Below are positions 24,826 through 32,241 of a DNA stretch of 64,000 nt, piece after piece. The position numbers were made by a program, and so were the translations under genes. A model generated the notes under the pieces. That model was given only the letters and a program-made list of their open reading frames with translations, was not told the origin of the DNA and did no database searches. The stretch comes from Tropicibacter sp. R16_0. GTDB lineage: Bacteria > Pseudomonadota > Alphaproteobacteria > Rhodobacterales > Rhodobacteraceae. How positions within the stretch are numbered: position 1 is the first letter of the stretch; each line of letters opens with the position of its first letter. The stretch is from the NCBI RefSeq assembly GCF_017743935.1, contig NZ_JAGHRE010000004.1, forward strand, positions 186,001 to 250,000, given 5' to 3'.

Positions 24826-26961
24826 TCAAAGCCTCATGTCCACGCCGGCCGGTTGGCCCGGGCGATTTGGGTTTTCTTCAATTGGGTCCGTTGCGCTGTC
24901 CATCGTGTCCGAAGTGGCTGAAATGGCGTTGGATGATGGGGCGTTTTGTGGATCATCATGCGTAGAACCACCGCCTGAGAACGCAAGATCAACCCCTTCA
25001 TAACCCAGCTGACGGAACTCCTCGATCAGTTGGTCGACATGCCGACGCATCAAATCCAGCGTTTCCGGACGTTCGGCCGTGATTGAAATGGCGACCACCG
25101 ATTCGCTTGCGTTCACAGCCATCTGTACTCGCCCGAGTTCTTCGGGATTCAACGTGATGCCGATCGTTCCCTGATGCCGCTTTGCCAATTGCTCGGCCAA
25201 TTGGGCGCCCACTGTCTGTGCCAGGCCGGGTTTCGAAGGACCTGAAATTGCTCCGGATACGGCGGTTGGCGCGGATGCTGCCGCCGCTGCATCTTCGGTT
25301 GAAATCGAATTTGAAACCGACACCGTTTCGTCGGCCGTCAAATACGTGCCCTCCAAAACACTGTCGTCTTGGGGCAAGCCTACGGCCATCGGCGATGGGG
25401 CGTTTACCTGTGGCAGTATCGGCGATCGCTTAACAAATTGATCCTTCGCCGCTGCAACAAATGGAGTTTCCAGTTGCCCAACTGGCGTGCCTTCAGACCG
25501 TACCGGCTCAGGTACAACGCGAACGTTTTCAATGTTTAGCTTTGCCGTTTGAACACTGGCCGCAGGTTTTTCCGCGAGGGTTTCTTGGCGAACAACCGCT
25601 GCGATGGGTTGGCCTACGGGAGCGGAGGAATGGCTCGCAGTAGTAACTTCAGAGCGATCCGCTCGCTTCACGGGCTCATACGAAACGGTGTTTTCCGGTA
25701 TGGTGTTCGCACTGACCAAGCGTGCATACTGACTTTCATTCTCCTTGCCGGTGGCTGCGGGGTTCACGCCGGGGACACTGTTGATCTTGTGCACCGCAGG
25801 TCCGCCATCGTTTGTCTGCACCGAGAGTGTGCGTGGCGCGTTCTCATCGACACGTGTTTCAACTTTGGCTGTGTTTGTGATTTGCGTGGTCTGGGCAGAT
25901 ACCAAGTCAGATTGAGTCGAGAGAGTGGTTGCCTGGCTTACGATATGGCCAATCGCGGACATTTGGTCCGGTCTGGTCCTTGATTGAGGGGGGGCAATTT
26001 GCGTCGCGTCTGCCACTTGTCCGGTCGTCCCCGTGACGGGCGCTTGAATTGGATCGGCTTTCGTTTTCTGAGCAACATTGGATGCTGCGTTTTCCTCTTT
26101 ACCGGTAGCCTCGATGGTGGGCGTCTGAGCCGGGACGGGCTTCGTTTGACGCCAAGCAACCGGTGCTGCAGTTGCGTTCTTCGCGGCAACATCGAGACCT
26201 TGCGTATTAGGTGCTGGCGGTCTGACCTGCGGCGAATCACTAGCCAACGCAGCGATCTCTTTCGCGAATGGTTCAACCGCAGATGACTTGGTAGAGCTTG
26301 GCCCCATGTGACGTGCCTCATCAGCTGGCATGGGGGCGTCGTTCGAGACCCTTCCTAATTCCGTAGACGCGACGGGCTTGATCTTTGCTTGATGCAAGTC
26401 AACCGAATTCGCAGGTGTTTTTTCTCCAGAGAACCCAAATCTCGGCGTCTGTATCGGCGCACGCCCTTCTTGTCGCAGGTCAATGGGTTTCCCATCTTCC
26501 AGATGCGTTTCGTCAGTCTCAGAGATTTGCGCCATTTCACGTGGAGCATTGACCGACTTGGGCACGTCATGGGTCGGTGCACGATGTTCTGGACGCAGAT
26601 TGGACGCCAGAGCGTATTCCACTATGTCGCGCGCTTGCCGAGGCAATTGCTTGTCCACCGGAACATCTGGGCTGCTTGGTGTGGCTTCGTGCGCGGCATC
26701 CGTTAGGTCGTTGTTCGGTTGCTTCTCAATAGGTGTGTCAGATTCGGACGCTTGAGCCGAAGAACCTTCTGCGTCTTTGTCGACGGTTTGATCCAAGCCA
26801 CTTGATTCCCCCCGTGAGTGTTGCTTTGAGCTGGGTGGGGCTATTTTGCCGATGACTTCATCAAAGCTTAGTTCAGTCGTCTTTGGACCGGCTTTGTCAC
26901 CACCTTTGGTGATGGAGGCAACAGCAGGCGCGACGGCCTCAGACAGAGAGAGAAGTGACAT
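24826..26961 (-). CDS. fliK: Flagellar hook-length control protein
   Basis: The 711-residue protein acts as molecular ruler and substrate-specificity switch of the flagellar export apparatus. The long N-terminal region is low-complexity, rich in Ala, Pro, Thr, Gln and Lys, consistent with a disordered ruler. The folded C-terminal domain (about 590-680) carries IGITLNPEELGRVQMAVN and the LMRRHVDQLIEEFRQLGYEG helix. ATG at 26961 follows GAGGTG; an in-frame opening extends 12 codons further upstream. Divergent from cheL. Confidence 0.9.
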   Translation of the reverse strand: MSLLSLSEAVAPAVASITKGGDKAGPKTTELSFDEVIGKIAPPSSKQHSRGESSGLDQTVDKDAEGSSAQASESDTPIEKQPNNDLTDAAHEATPSSPDVPVDKQLPRQARDIVEYALASNLRPEHRAPTHDVPKSVNAPREMAQISETDETHLEDGKPIDLRQEGRAPIQTPRFGFSGEKTPANSVDLHQAKIKPVASTELGRVSNDAPMPADEARHMGPSSTKSSAVEPFAKEIAALASDSPQVRPPAPNTQGLDVAAKNATAAPVAWRQTKPVPAQTPTIEATGKEENAASNVAQKTKADPIQAPVTGTTGQVADATQIAPPQSRTRPDQMSAIGHIVSQATTLSTQSDLVSAQTTQITNTAKVETRVDENAPRTLSVQTNDGGPAVHKINSVPGVNPAATGKENESQYARLVSANTIPENTVSYEPVKRADRSEVTTASHSSAPVGQPIAAVVRQETLAEKPAASVQTAKLNIENVRVVPEPVRSEGTPVGQLETPFVAAAKDQFVKRSPILPQVNAPSPMAVGLPQDDSVLEGTYLTADETVSVSNSISTEDAAAAASAPTAVSGAISGPSKPGLAQTVGAQLAEQLAKRHQGTIGITLNPEELGRVQMAVNASESVVAISITAERPETLDLMRRHVDQLIEEFRQLGYEGVDLAFSGGGSTHDDPQNAPSSNAISATSDTMDSATDPIEENPNRPGQPAGVDMRL

Positions 26962-27012
26962 CCTTTCGCACCTCGAAGTTCTTTCGACGACCAGCACCCT
27001 GCCTTCAAACCG

Positions 27013-27028
27013 GTTACATTTTTTTTAA
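27013..27028. promoter_or_regulatory. Possible CtrA box between fliK and cheL
   Basis: GTTAC-N7-TTAA on the plus strand, which is TTAA-N7-GTAAC on the minus strand. It differs from the CtrA consensus TTAA-N7-TTAAC by one base. CtrA controls flagellar genes in many alphaproteobacteria; the assignment is by motif only. Confidence 0.4.
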
Positions 27029-27077
27029 CTGGTTTGGTCGCAAGCTCGGAAAATTCGATGCAATTTGAGGACGCACG

Positions 27078-27365
27078 ATGGATCCTTTGTTCCCTTCCGC
27101 TCTGCACGTGAACCCGCGATCAGATACGCCCAGTGACTATGCGCTTCGTGAGGTTGCGCAAAAACTCGAAGCCACCTTCCTGGCCGAGATGTTGAAATCT
27201 GCGGGGCTTGGACAATCCCGATCCTCGATGGGCGGAGGGGCTGGAGAGGAACAGTTCCAGTCATTTCTCGTACGCCAGCAAGCAGAACAAATTGCAAAAT
27301 CCGGCGGGATTGGCCTGTCGGAAACTCTCTTTAATGCACTGAAAGAGGCTCAGAATGAAAAGTGA
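27078..27365 (+). CDS. cheL: Rod-binding protein (FlgJ N-terminal / CheL type)
   Basis: The 95-residue protein is a single Rod-binding domain (LREVAQKLEATFLAEMLKSAGLG, then EEQFQSFLVRQQAEQIAKSGGIGLSE). It matches the short alphaproteobacterial CheL proteins, which lack the peptidoglycan hydrolase half of enterobacterial FlgJ. It helps rod assembly in the periplasm. It overlaps the flgN-like gene by 11 bp. Confidence 0.88.
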   Translation: MDPLFPSALHVNPRSDTPSDYALREVAQKLEATFLAEMLKSAGLGQSRSSMGGGAGEEQFQSFLVRQQAEQIAKSGGIGLSETLFNALKEAQNEK

Positions 27366-27714
27366 AACACCGACCGAACTGATTGCGGCTCTGGACGAGT
27401 TGTTGGACCTGGAGCGGGCAGCCTTGGTTGATGGGGAGTTGGAGCGCCTTGGCGTTCTGTTGCCCCAAAAAGAGAAGCTGATCGAGCGAATCAACACTCT
27501 TGATTCCGTCGAGCGAGAAGCCTTGGCAGGTGTGCAAAGCAAAGTGTCGCGGAACCAGTCCCTACTCAATAGCGCGATGGAAGGGATCCAGGCTGTAGCC
27601 AATCGGATGGCCGAATTGCGTCGGGTCCGTCGTGGATTGGAGACCTATGATGAAAGCGGTCGCAAGATGCAGCACAACACTCAGGTCAGTAAGAAGTTGG
27701 AAAAACGCGCTTAG
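27355..27714 (+). CDS. flgN: FlgN-like flagellar export chaperone
   Basis: The 119-residue, almost entirely helical protein contains LDELLDLERAALVDGELERLG and QKEKLIERIN. Both match the FlgN fold, which in the family chaperones the hook-filament junction proteins FlgK and FlgL. Position directly after cheL in a flagellar cluster supports the call; the sequence is poorly conserved across the family. Confidence 0.75.
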   Translation: MKSETPTELIAALDELLDLERAALVDGELERLGVLLPQKEKLIERINTLDSVEREALAGVQSKVSRNQSLLNSAMEGIQAVANRMAELRRVRRGLETYDESGRKMQHNTQVSKKLEKRA

Positions 27715-27783
27715 CACGCCGTTGAATAAAATGTGAAAAATCTCGGAATTCGCCTTTAGCACTCCATTAGGACATCCCGGTCA

Positions 27784-27900
27784 AAGGTGTCCTCGCACCT
27801 TGGATGAAGGTGGCGCGATGCCAAGGAACCGGATCTCGCAGTCGTCAGAAAGACGTTTAGGCCGCCACGTTGGCGGAACAACACCGGACGGAAACCGTCC
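27784..27900 (+). promoter_or_regulatory. Structured 5' leader of flagellin mRNA
   Basis: Three tandem hairpins lie just upstream of the ribosome site: CGTC/GACG at 27843-27855, CCGCCA/TGGCGG at 27862-27876, and GGACGG/CCGTCC at 27886-27900. Before them AAGGTG/CACCTT (27784-27801) and CCTTGG/CCAAGG (27798-27826) share bases and so exclude each other. In Caulobacter FlbT acts on the flagellin leader, and flaF-flbT lie directly downstream here. Confidence 0.5.
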
Positions 27901-27921
27901 TATGACTGAAGGAACTTGAAT

Positions 27922-28746
27922 ATGACCAGCATTCTGACGAACAACGGCGCAATGGTTGCGCTGCAGACCCTCAAGTCGATCAACAGCGACCTGACCTCGA
28001 CCCAGAACGCGATCTCGACCGGTAAAGAGGTCGCGATGGCCAAGGATAACTCGGCCATCTGGGCGATTTCCAAGGTCATGGAATCGGACGTGTCCGGTTT
28101 CAAGGCCGTGTCCGAGTCGCTCTCTTTGGGTGAATCGACTGTGGCCGTGGCGTCGGCCGGAGCCGAGCAGATCACTAACATCCTGAACGAGATGAAGGAA
28201 AAAGTTGTCGCGGCAACTGGTGAGAACGTGGACAACGCCAAGATCACGGCCGACGTCAACGAACTCAAGGCGCAGATCACGTCGATCATCAGCGCGTCGC
28301 AGTTCAACGGTTCGAACCTGCTCAATACTGCGGGTGGTGACATCACCGTGCTGTCGTCGCTGGATCGTGACGCAGCAGGCGCGGTTACGGCGCAGAACAT
28401 CACCGTATCTTCGGTGGACTTTGAGGCAGGTCTCGACCTGACCACCATCGATGTCTCCAGTGCCGCAAACGCAGATGCATCGATCGATGACATGGAGACC
28501 TTGATCCAGGCCGCGGTAAACGGGGCAGCTGCCCTTGGTGCATCGGCCAAGCGCATCAGCGATCAGAACGAGTTTGTAAGCAAAGTGTCGGATGCGATGA
28601 CATCCGGTATCGGTTCTCTGGTGGATACCGATATGGAGGCTGCGTCGGCGCGTTTGAAAGCGTTGCAGACACAGCAGCAGCTGGGTGTGCAGGCTCTCTC
28701 GATCGCCAACAGCGCGCCGCAGACCGTTATGTCGCTGTTCCGCTAA
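27922..28746 (+). CDS. fliC: Flagellin
   Basis: The 274-residue filament subunit has a conserved N-terminal D0/D1 region (TSILTNNGAMVALQTLKSIN, then TQNAISTGKEVAMAKDN) and a C-terminal D0 helix (ARLKALQTQQQLGVQALSIA). The central variable domain is very short, as in roseobacter and Caulobacter flagellins. ATG at 27922 follows GAAGGA at 8-9 bp. The leader is 200 bp long and structured; a hairpin follows the stop codon before flaF. Confidence 0.94.
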   Translation: MTSILTNNGAMVALQTLKSINSDLTSTQNAISTGKEVAMAKDNSAIWAISKVMESDVSGFKAVSESLSLGESTVAVASAGAEQITNILNEMKEKVVAATGENVDNAKITADVNELKAQITSIISASQFNGSNLLNTAGGDITVLSSLDRDAAGAVTAQNITVSSVDFEAGLDLTTIDVSSAANADASIDDMETLIQAAVNGAAALGASAKRISDQNEFVSKVSDAMTSGIGSLVDTDMEAASARLKALQTQQQLGVQALSIANSAPQTVMSLFR

Positions 28747-28755
28747 AGCAGCCCT

Positions 28756-28790
28756 GGCCAGGGCTTTCACGGCCCTGGCCAATCTTGTTT
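28756..28790 (+). terminator. Stem-loop after flagellin
   Basis: A 9-bp perfect stem (GGCCAGGGC / GCCCTGGCC, loop 7) lies 10 bp after the flagellin stop, followed by AATCTTGTTT. Likely partial terminator or 3'-end stabiliser that keeps flaF-flbT expression below flagellin. Confidence 0.6.
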
Positions 28791-28817
28791 CAGGTCTGAT
28801 CACAGTAAGGATAGAAT

Positions 28818-29186
28818 GTGAACGCGATTTCCGTAGCTCAAAAAGGATATGCCGCGACATCCGCACCGACGCGAACCCCGCGCAGTGTCGAATATGAGGC
28901 GGTTGCCCGCATTACCCACCGAATTCGCCTTGCGCAACAAGAAGGGGAAAAGGGTTTCCCCGCATTGGCCGAGGCCCTGCATGTGAACCGCAAGCTTTGG
29001 ACCATCTTCGCTGCCGAGGTCGTGGATGCCGACAATACCTTACCTGCGAAATTGAAAGCGGATCTGTTTTCCTTGGCGGAATTTACCCGTCAACACACCA
29101 GCAAGGTTTTGGCCCGGCAAGCACCGGTCGACCCCTTGCTAGAGGTTAACACGGCCATCATGCGTGGCCTAAGGGGCGGGGCATGA
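28818..29186 (+). CDS. flaF: Flagellar biosynthesis regulator FlaF
   Basis: The 122-residue protein is the activator of flagellin synthesis/secretion that works with FlbT. Family features are the N-terminal NAISVAQKGY, the RSVEYEAVARITHRI helix, ALAEALHVNRKLWTIFAAEV and LPAKLKADLFSLAEFTRQHT. The start is GTG at 28818, preceded by TAAGGA; an ATG two bases earlier is out of frame. It is 4 bp from flbT. Confidence 0.92.
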   Translation: MNAISVAQKGYAATSAPTRTPRSVEYEAVARITHRIRLAQQEGEKGFPALAEALHVNRKLWTIFAAEVVDADNTLPAKLKADLFSLAEFTRQHTSKVLARQAPVDPLLEVNTAIMRGLRGGA

Positions 29187-29190
29187 ACGA

Positions 29191-29595
29191 ATGAGTGGTT
29201 TGGTTTTGAAATTGGCGCCGAAGGAACGGTTGTTGATCAACGGCGCAGTCATCGAAAACGGAGATCGTCGCGGTCGTTTGTCGATCGTCACGCCAGATGC
29301 CAACATCCTGCGTCTGCGGGATGCCATCCACCCCGAGGATGCGACCACGCCCGTTCGGCGCGTTTGCTATGCCGCCCAGTTGGTGCTGTCTGGAGATAGC
29401 GACCCGACCGAAGCCCGGATGCCACTGTTGCGCAGAATCGAAGAGCTGAGCCAGGTGTTCACTGACCCCGACAGTCGGGCTTCGTTGGCCGAAGCTACAG
29501 ACGCTCTGGTCCGGGATCATCACTATCGTTGTCTCAAGGCGTTGCGAAGCTTGTTGCCGCGAGAGGAACGGCTGCTTGCCGCGCATTCACCATGA
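29191..29595 (+). CDS. flbT: Flagellin mRNA-binding repressor FlbT
   Basis: The 134-residue protein has KLAPKERLLINGAVIENGDRRG and RIEELSQVF, which match FlbT. In Caulobacter FlbT binds the flagellin 5' leader and couples flagellin translation to hook completion. The adjacent flagellin leader here holds several hairpins, so a cis-located target is plausible. Its stop overlaps the start of the DUF1217 gene (ATGA). Confidence 0.92.
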   Translation: MSGLVLKLAPKERLLINGAVIENGDRRGRLSIVTPDANILRLRDAIHPEDATTPVRRVCYAAQLVLSGDSDPTEARMPLLRRIEELSQVFTDPDSRASLAEATDALVRDHHYRCLKALRSLLPREERLLAAHSP

Positions 29596-30383
29596 GTTTC
29601 ACGGCTGTTGTTCCGACCACCGGAATTGCCGGGTGGAATTTCCTGCAGCGCACCTATGACAGCCAGCTGGAAAACTTTTCCACCTCACAGATGCGCGTCA
29701 GAGAAAACCAATATTTTTTGGAGAACATCGGGGACATCACATCTGCGGCCGATTTGGTAAGCAACCGGCGCCTGCTGTCGGTCGCCTTGGGGGCCTTTGG
29801 GCTGCAAGATGATATCGACAGCAAATTCTTCATTCAAAAAATTCTGCAGGACGGCACAAACAGCGACGACGCGTTGGCCAACCGCCTTGCTGACACACGG
29901 TACCAGAAGTTCAGCGAAGCGTTTGGGTTTGGACCCGGAGAGGTGCGCAAAACTGGACTTCAGACGAATATGATCGAGGTTGTAAACCGCAGCAACCTTG
30001 AGGCCTTTGAAGCATCGGTTGGGGAACAGGACGGCTCAATGCGTATTGCGCTCTTTGCTCAAAGGGAATTGCAAGACCTGGCCAGTCAATCCTTTAGTGA
30101 TGACGCAAAGTGGTTCAATTTGATGGGGCAACCGCCGTTGCGACAGATGTTTGAAGTCGCTTTGGGGCTACCAAGCAGCTTTGGGCAGATCAATCTGGAC
30201 AAGCAGCTCGAGGTGTTTCGCGACAAACTCCAAGCCGTGACCGGCGATTCCGAGTTGACGCAATTCACCGATCCACAAGCGCTTGAGCAGATCACCAACC
30301 GGTACTTGGCGCGAGCCCAGATAAACGAATTGAGCACTGGCAGCGATTCATCATCCATAGCTTTGATGTTGCTTCAAACGTGA
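29592..30383 (+). CDS. DUF1217 flagellar-associated protein
   Basis: The 263-residue protein resembles DUF1217 proteins found in alphaproteobacterial flagellar clusters (GIAGWNFLQRTYDSQ, NRRLLSVALGAFGLQDD, LRQMFEVALGLPSSFGQ). No signal peptide or membrane helix. The ATG lies in the flbT stop; an in-frame opening 63 bases further upstream overlaps flbT and is rejected. Molecular role unknown, possibly export or assembly. Confidence 0.82.
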   Translation: MSFTAVVPTTGIAGWNFLQRTYDSQLENFSTSQMRVRENQYFLENIGDITSAADLVSNRRLLSVALGAFGLQDDIDSKFFIQKILQDGTNSDDALANRLADTRYQKFSEAFGFGPGEVRKTGLQTNMIEVVNRSNLEAFEASVGEQDGSMRIALFAQRELQDLASQSFSDDAKWFNLMGQPPLRQMFEVALGLPSSFGQINLDKQLEVFRDKLQAVTGDSELTQFTDPQALEQITNRYLARAQINELSTGSDSSSIALMLLQT

Positions 30384-30594
30384 CGGAAACTGGCCGACCC
30401 TTGGGGCGGTGTTTGGTTCGGTCCGACGCGCGACATACCTGAGGGTGAGTTGGGTCTCCTAAACCTTCGCCTACATATCGCGCCAATTCGCAAACATATC
30501 GTGCCATTCATTGATCAAAAGAGCCGAGCTACTGGACACCTGAGATTTAGTTACGATCTATCGTACATCAGGTTCCAAATCAGTGTTGCGTTGA

Positions 30595-31608
30595 ATGTCC
30601 AGGCCATCCCGATACCCGTTTTCCAGGTTTGCTCAAAAACTATGTGTGCATCTCAATGTTTCGCAAGAGGTTGCATTGAAACATGCGGGGCTTCCGGCAA
30701 ACTTCCTGGACGACGGCAGTTCGGGTTTCTCGGCTGGCCAATTGTTCGCCATGTGGGAAAGTATCATCTCGCAGGCTCCTGATTTGGACCTGCTGCAGAT
30801 GGCGAGAGATTCGGCGCGCGGGCCATTCAACCCTGCCATATTGTCGTTCTCCTGTAGTCCCAACACCGAAATTGGCTTGCAACGTCTGGGGTTGTTCAAA
30901 CCTCTGGTCGCGCCGGTGCGTATCAATGCCAAGCGTGAGGATGGTGTTTTACGCGTATCGATAACTCCGGTCGATCCGGATATCTCGTTCCCTTCGAGTT
31001 TTGCGACTTTTGAACTGGCGTATTTCCTTGAACTCACACGCGTTCACTCGGCATGGCCTGTCGTGCCCCTTCGTGCTGGGCTTCCCTGTGTGCCCGAGCA
31101 ACGTGGGCGCCTACAGGACTTCGTTGGTGTTCATATCGAAAGGACCGACCAGGTCACGTTTGACCTGAGCCTGGAGGACGCGCACCGTCCATTGATCACC
31201 GAGAATGAAGATCTTTGGCCAAGTTTTGAAAAAGGCTTGCGCGCCCAAATGATTGACCAGGTAAGCCAGACGTCCTTTAGCGCCCGAGTGCGCATGGCGC
31301 TGATGGACCTGCTGCCTAGCGGGCAGTCCAACGCTTCGGCCGTCAGTCGCGAACTCAATGTGTCTAAGCGGAGCCTGTATCGGTACCTGGCACATGAAGG
31401 GCAGAGCTTTCAGGGCATCCTTGACGGGATCCGGACCGAGCTGTCGCTGCAATACCTTCAGGACGACGAATTGAGCGTCGACGAAATTTCTTACCTCTTG
31501 GCGTTCAGCGACCCGAATTCATTTTATCGGGCCTTCAAGGGGTGGACCGGCTTGACGCCGTTGCAAGCACGCGCACGACAGCGGCCGGAGCAGATTGGCA
31601 CGATCTGA
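30595..31608 (+). CDS. AraC-family transcriptional regulator
   Basis: The 337-residue protein has an N-terminal AraC-type ligand/dimerisation domain of the OruR/ArcR-like class (about 1-220) and a C-terminal double helix-turn-helix (about 235-330). DNA-binding motifs are AVSRELNVSKRSLYRYLAHEG and LLAFSDPNSFYRAFKGWTGLTP. It lies upstream of, and parallel to, a molybdenum hydroxylase pair. A 21-bp-spaced direct repeat at the end of the gene is the candidate operator. Confidence 0.9.
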   Translation: MSRPSRYPFSRFAQKLCVHLNVSQEVALKHAGLPANFLDDGSSGFSAGQLFAMWESIISQAPDLDLLQMARDSARGPFNPAILSFSCSPNTEIGLQRLGLFKPLVAPVRINAKREDGVLRVSITPVDPDISFPSSFATFELAYFLELTRVHSAWPVVPLRAGLPCVPEQRGRLQDFVGVHIERTDQVTFDLSLEDAHRPLITENEDLWPSFEKGLRAQMIDQVSQTSFSARVRMALMDLLPSGQSNASAVSRELNVSKRSLYRYLAHEGQSFQGILDGIRTELSLQYLQDDELSVDEISYLLAFSDPNSFYRAFKGWTGLTPLQARARQRPEQIGTI

Positions 31609-31628
31609 ATTACATTTGGCACGATTTG
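31595..31628 (+). promoter_or_regulatory. 21-bp-spaced direct repeat, candidate AraC operator
   Basis: TTGGCACGATCTG at 31595-31607 and TTGGCACGATTTG at 31616-31628 match at 12 of 13 positions. The spacing is 21 bp, two helical turns, which is typical of AraC-type half-sites. The first copy overlaps the last codons of the AraC gene; the second is 146 bp before the molybdoenzyme gene. Confidence 0.55.
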
Positions 31629-31774
31629 TTTTTGGTGAAGTGCCCTGCCGACCCCACGTCAATCTCTCATCGTCAAGCCTTGTGAAAGCGCATCGGGCAT
31701 ATAAGTGAGTGATCGATAATTCAAACGTAATTGCAAAGCAGCGCTTGGTGTCACCGACAGGAGAGAATTGGACA

Positions 31775-32239
31775 ATGACCCTGAACCTCAAGCTGAATGG
31801 CCAGACGCATCAGGTCGAAGCAGAACCCGGAACGCCACTACTTTGGGTGATCCGGGATGAACTGAAATTGACGGGAACCAAGTTTGGATGCGGTGTCGCA
31901 TCCTGTGGGGCCTGCACCGTCCATCTGGACGGCGAGCCCGTGCGCTCGTGTCAGACTTACATCGAAGACGTTGAAGGCGCAGAGGTGACCACGATTGAAG
32001 TGGTTGACCAGAACCCGGTTGGCGCAGCGGTTCAAGCGGCCTGGGCCGAATTGGACGTCGTGCAATGCGGTTACTGCCAATCGGGGCAGATCATGTCCGC
32101 CATTGGCCTGCTGACCGAAAACAGCAAGCCCACGTTGGAAGAGATCGACGATTACATGAATGGCAACGCCTGCCGGTGTGCCACCTACCAGCGTATTCGC
32201 GCGGCAATCGTTCTTGCATCTGAAAAGCTGGAGGCCTGA
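31775..32239 (+). CDS. iorA: (2Fe-2S) subunit of isoquinoline 1-oxidoreductase-type molybdenum hydroxylase
   Basis: The 154-residue protein has a plant-type ferredoxin domain (about 40-60, CGVASCGACTVHLDG then a later Cys) and a C-terminal [2Fe-2S] domain (CGYCQSGQIM, NACRCATYQRI). It passes electrons from the molybdopterin subunit. ATG at 31775 follows AGGAG. The 2-bp gap to the large subunit and the lack of an FAD subunit gene fit the two-subunit IorAB type that donates to a cytochrome or quinone chain. Confidence 0.88.
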   Translation: MTLNLKLNGQTHQVEAEPGTPLLWVIRDELKLTGTKFGCGVASCGACTVHLDGEPVRSCQTYIEDVEGAEVTTIEVVDQNPVGAAVQAAWAELDVVQCGYCQSGQIMSAIGLLTENSKPTLEEIDDYMNGNACRCATYQRIRAAIVLASEKLEA

Positions 32240-32241
32240 TC

